A DNA stretch of 64,000 bases from Paramacrobiotus metropolitanus. Lineage: Eukaryota; Tardigrada; Eutardigrada; Parachela; Macrobiotidae. Positions 60,703 to 64,000 of this stretch are shown here, one piece after another. The first letter of the stretch is position 1, and each line of letters begins with the position of its first letter. The notes below the pieces were generated by a model. The model saw only the letters and a list, made by a program, of their open reading frames with translations, did not search any database and had not been told where the DNA came from. A program made the translations under genes and the position numbers. The stretch lies in the NCBI RefSeq assembly GCF_019649055.1, contig NW_026570269.1:930001-994000 (forward strand), written 5' to 3'.

Positions 60703-62186
60703 GACAGAAATTTTGGACGCTTTATAACAGATACGTATGATAGTTAATAATTTATATGATCTGGATCATTACGCACGGGCATTGGTTAGGTCATAAAATC
60801 CTGCGTGTGCGGACCGGATAAGCGGCATTTGTGGAATACGTTGGCCACGGCTATCTATATACAGCACCATCCAGCTGACATTTTTATTGATGATTTTATG
60901 AAGAATGTTATGAAAAACTCGTTTTTGTCAAGCATCATAAAATGTCGAGGGACTCTGTTGGACTAAGAATGATTAGTGTGCACTGTACATTTGACTGTGT
61001 AATGTAATTTCTCATCCTACCGTTGCTGCCGTCGACAACATTAACACGCCATTGCTTAGAGCGGACGTGAATGTATACATAAGAGATGTATGGGCATATG
61101 CTGCGCATGTCATCTGCGTAGTCGTCACTTTGGTGGAGGAAGGAATTTTTATTCGTACTTGTGCTGTAAACTGACTAAAAATTGTGACGGAGGGATGTCG
61201 GAGCAATAAATAAACTATTACAAGTGTAATAATAATTGGCTTGTACTAAATGATCCTTGTACTGTACATGTGCTGAATGATGCACTTTGAAGATATGCGA
61301 AACGAAAGCGCTAATATTCTACATGCGCCACTGAATCGCGATACTTGCATCGCCCTAGTGCAATAGATATCTAAATAAATAAAGCTTCTACAAACTAACC
61401 AGTAATTGTTTTCTATTGTGTAACGTATGAAGTACTGCAAGTACTTAATAATAATGTTTGATATAATTTTTTATATAACCTAATTATGGTTTGCTTGACT
61501 GTCATGAGTACGTGATCATTGTCTAGCAAATTTCCGAAATTTTTTATTATCATTATCATAGAAGAATTCCCATGCGCATTAATTTTTGCTTACTGTTTTT
61601 GTCTTATTAGTCATAGTAATTATATCAATCACTGTGAAAGGTGCGGTAAATAATGAATTTAACAATTACAGGTGCAAATTACTCACTGAATAAATTATTC
61701 CGAGAACGTTTCCGACGTTCGAAAACACAGTCATTGCCAACCAGTAGAAGTATAACAAATCCCTCCATTGCTGAATGCTATTATCCGTGTACAGAGTACG
61801 TATAGCTTGATCCCGATAACATGAACCGATCGCGAAGATAAAAATTGCATTGTGTGTACTGTGTAGTAGCACCAAAGGGGACCATTGAACTACAGTAAAC
61901 AGTTTCACCGGTTGCTTTTCACCAGTAAACAGTCTAGCGCTAATGATCGGCTGATCTAACATCTTCCGTATTCGCACTATTTAGCTGTACAGTCAAAATT
62001 TACCACACAAAATATACAAAAGATTTGTCACATAAAATAGCGCTTCTGGTTTTGAGGGTACTATGGTTTTTGCAATGCGCAAACCCCGAAATCATATTGA
62101 TATTTCTCTAATTCTAGCATAGAACATCATTATTGTTTTTTTATTGGGTATAGAATTAACAGGGTCCGATTCTCGACTTGTTGGAA
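60703..62186. other. Divergent gap between LRR-like paralogue B and the avidin gene
   Basis: No conserved ORF is recognised. It should hold both promoters. Confidence 0.4.
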
Positions 62187-63725
62187 ATGGATCTTTTTTT
62201 ACTGTTTATTGCGTTGTCTGTCAGTCTGACCACAATTACGGCACATCAAGAATCAAATTCCCTCAAAGATTTGTTATCCGTAAGCCTGACCTTTCTACAT
62301 TATTGTTAACAGGTCTGGGATTTACTGTACGTGAAGTAAAATAATTATCTTAATGATAGTTAAATTATACGGAATCTTTAGAGCGGAAAATCGAACCGTG
62401 CAACTAACGCCGCTTGTTCAGATATCTCCGGAAACTGGTACAACCAACATGGATCGGAAATAATTTTTACTCCTGGTGCCAAATCTTCACTTTCTGGAAC
62501 ATTTGCTTCCACTGTTAGCCTTTACAAGAACAAAAGGCCCACCGCAGGTAGTAACCGAAGTAAAATTGTTAAAGCATCATCAATAGTGTGCAGCGGAAAG
62601 AAGTTCAGTGTAATGACTGCATTAGCCTACATTTGTTACGGTTAGAGCGAAGACGTTTACAAAGTCAAAGTTTGCCCGTGCATAAGCAGTTTAACTAATT
62701 AATTTAATAATTAATTAATTTATTTACTACGCATACCACTGTACACAGCACCATCAGGAAAGAAGGTTGTAAATTAGAATATACACAGTAAAATTTATTA
62801 TGACCTTTTATCATAATGCGAAAAACGCTGGGGTGCATACACGTGGAGGTGGATTAAATGAATGTGCAGTGCGAATTTTGATAAGATATTATTGTGACGT
62901 TCGAATTAACTAACTGCAAGCTTAAGCTCGCTTTATATGCAGATCCGGTGAACGGAAAGCTGGTTGGGTATCTCCAAAGGGACGGTTCATTCGGATTTGC
63001 CGTCATTTGGGTACCATAATTACGAAATGAGGAGGTAAAAAAAGTTCAGCAAAACCCATATGCACAGTTTTTTATATCGTAGGACAACGCGTCTAACCAG
63101 ACCACAGCTTATTCCGGAAATTGTAAGTACTTTAAAGTTAAATTTTTGCAGTAGATTTGGTTTTTGGATTAACCAACTTAAACCCTAATTACAATTATGC
63201 TTCGACGATCGGCAATGTGTGGTAATTCACCCGGCGATGGCGAAGCAATTGCCCTACAGTAGCCTTAAGCTTACACAAAACTAGGTAGGTATAACATGTA
63301 CAGTATGCGGCTTTAGATCTGTACTTAGTTGTACAGTGTGCTTTCGCGTATTCGTGTAAAACAGTTTTGTGCACTGTCGACTTAAAACTGAGTTCAAAAC
63401 TGATGATTGATTATCATGGCGTGCACAAAAAAGTCCGCTATTACAGAAATTTTGGGAATAACACTAGGCGTCTCATAGAACGCCCTAATCTTGAAAAAAT
63501 GTGTAGGTTATCCTGATGAAAACGGAGAAATCCTTATAGCAGCATGGCATCTTGCTGAAAAACAACATTCCATCGGAGATGCATGGAAAGGTTTTAGGTA
63601 CACACCACATACAGACGATATTCACTATAAACGGAACTGCTTCACTCTTACATTTCGCTTTTGTGATTTTTAGATCGGGGCAAGATATTTTTACAAGGCG
63701 CAAGCGGCTCCACCACTTCAGTTAG
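62187..63725 (+). CDS. Secreted avidin-family (biotin-binding) protein, complete, six exons
   Basis: Predicted to bind biotin outside the cell. Exons: 62187-62279, 62382-62547, 62943-63010, 63083-63122, 63507-63597, 63674-63725; every phase closes, 169 residues. Exon 1 is a signal peptide (MDLFLLFIALSVSLTTITA). The β-barrel follows avidin order: CSDISGNWYNQHGS, SLSGTFASTVS, FGFAVIW, NQTTAYSGNCYPDENGE, ILIAAWHL, GDAWKGFRSGQDIFTR. Compared with streptavidin, the contacts Asn23, Ser27, Ser45, Val47, Trp79, Thr90, Trp108, Leu110, Trp120 and Asp128 are present; Tyr43 is Phe, Leu25 is His, Ser88 is Gln and Trp92 is Tyr (Phe in avidin). The Cys before the WYNQ strand and the Cys in SGNCYPD match the chicken avidin disulphide. 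The basic tail (RRKRLHHFS) follows the last strand. No single frame covers more than about a third of it, so simple ORF searches miss it. Confidence 0.93.
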
Positions 63726-64000
63726 TCCTTTGGTAAAACTAAGCGCACCACGGCAGCACACCACGCGAAAAAAGCTGAAGTAACATAAAGACTTCGAGTT
63801 TTTAGTGTTTCCTTTTGCTGGTCATTAAGCTATTTTTCAATGGGTGCTGTTCTTATGAAAATCGTAAGCAGCGCCTGCGTTGCAGGTTTGGGCAATGAGT
63901 AAAACTCAGTGCAAATCTACGTACGTACGTACGCGAAGGACAATTAGTTTGTAGTAAATTAAAATGCTGGCCACATCGATGTAAAGGTATTATGCACAAT
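63726..64000. other. 3' flank of the avidin gene to window end
   Basis: Contains the short self-complementary run TACGTACGTACGTACG at about 63919-63934. Nothing else is seen. Confidence 0.5.

Noticed and set aside
61666-61977. 103-codon reverse ORF near the avidin promoter
   Set aside because: No family, signal or splice evidence.

Overview
The window is intron-rich animal DNA. It holds ten recognisable metazoan genes with ordinary GT-AG introns, mostly 60-900 bp, plus several small or lineage-specific genes and a set of non-autonomous DNA elements. The gene set (SLC6, CaMKK, flotillin-2, AF9/ENL, DBX, TMEM63, UBTD), short intergenic gaps and very dense introns (16 in a 421-residue flotillin) suggest a compact ecdysozoan genome. 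A tardigrade or a micro-crustacean would fit, but the sequence alone does not decide. All exon joins given here were worked out by eye from splice consensus, codon phase and similarity to known families.

Layout. 46-2785 (+): 3' part of an SLC6A15/17-like transporter. About 5259-9138 (+): a divergent CaMKK-like kinase, convergent with flotillin-2 at 10325-15095 (-), which has an 18-copy minisatellite in one intron. 15548-18680: two unrelated tandem-repeat arrays and a perfect 42-bp palindrome. 19634-22958 (+): an AF9/ENL YEATS protein. 23340-23677 (-): a tiny secreted trefoil-like gene. 24451-25894 (-): glutaminyl cyclase. 27805-30332 (-): a complete seven-exon DBX homeobox gene. 32049-43318 (+): a TMEM63-type mechanosensitive channel with an N-terminal, predicted extracellular, disordered tail of about 2,200 residues. 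43626-44102: a MITE. 45202-48414 (+): UBTD, whose last intron holds a foldback element that duplicated the 5' splice site. 49909-50549 (+): a small secreted protein. 52270-53358 and 59536-60702 (-): two intronless, divergent secreted paralogues, separated by a decayed gene (55405-56790), a foldback element and a Tigger/pogo-like MITE. 62187-63725 (+): a six-exon secreted avidin-family protein that keeps most biotin-contact residues.

The two most notable finds are the TMEM63 channel with the giant tail and the avidin. At least four otherwise conserved coding exons contain a single-base frame break, so consensus indel errors in the assembly are likely and any pseudogene call should wait for reads. 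The genes do not form one pathway. This looks like an ordinary stretch of chromosome in which secreted and membrane proteins happen to be frequent.
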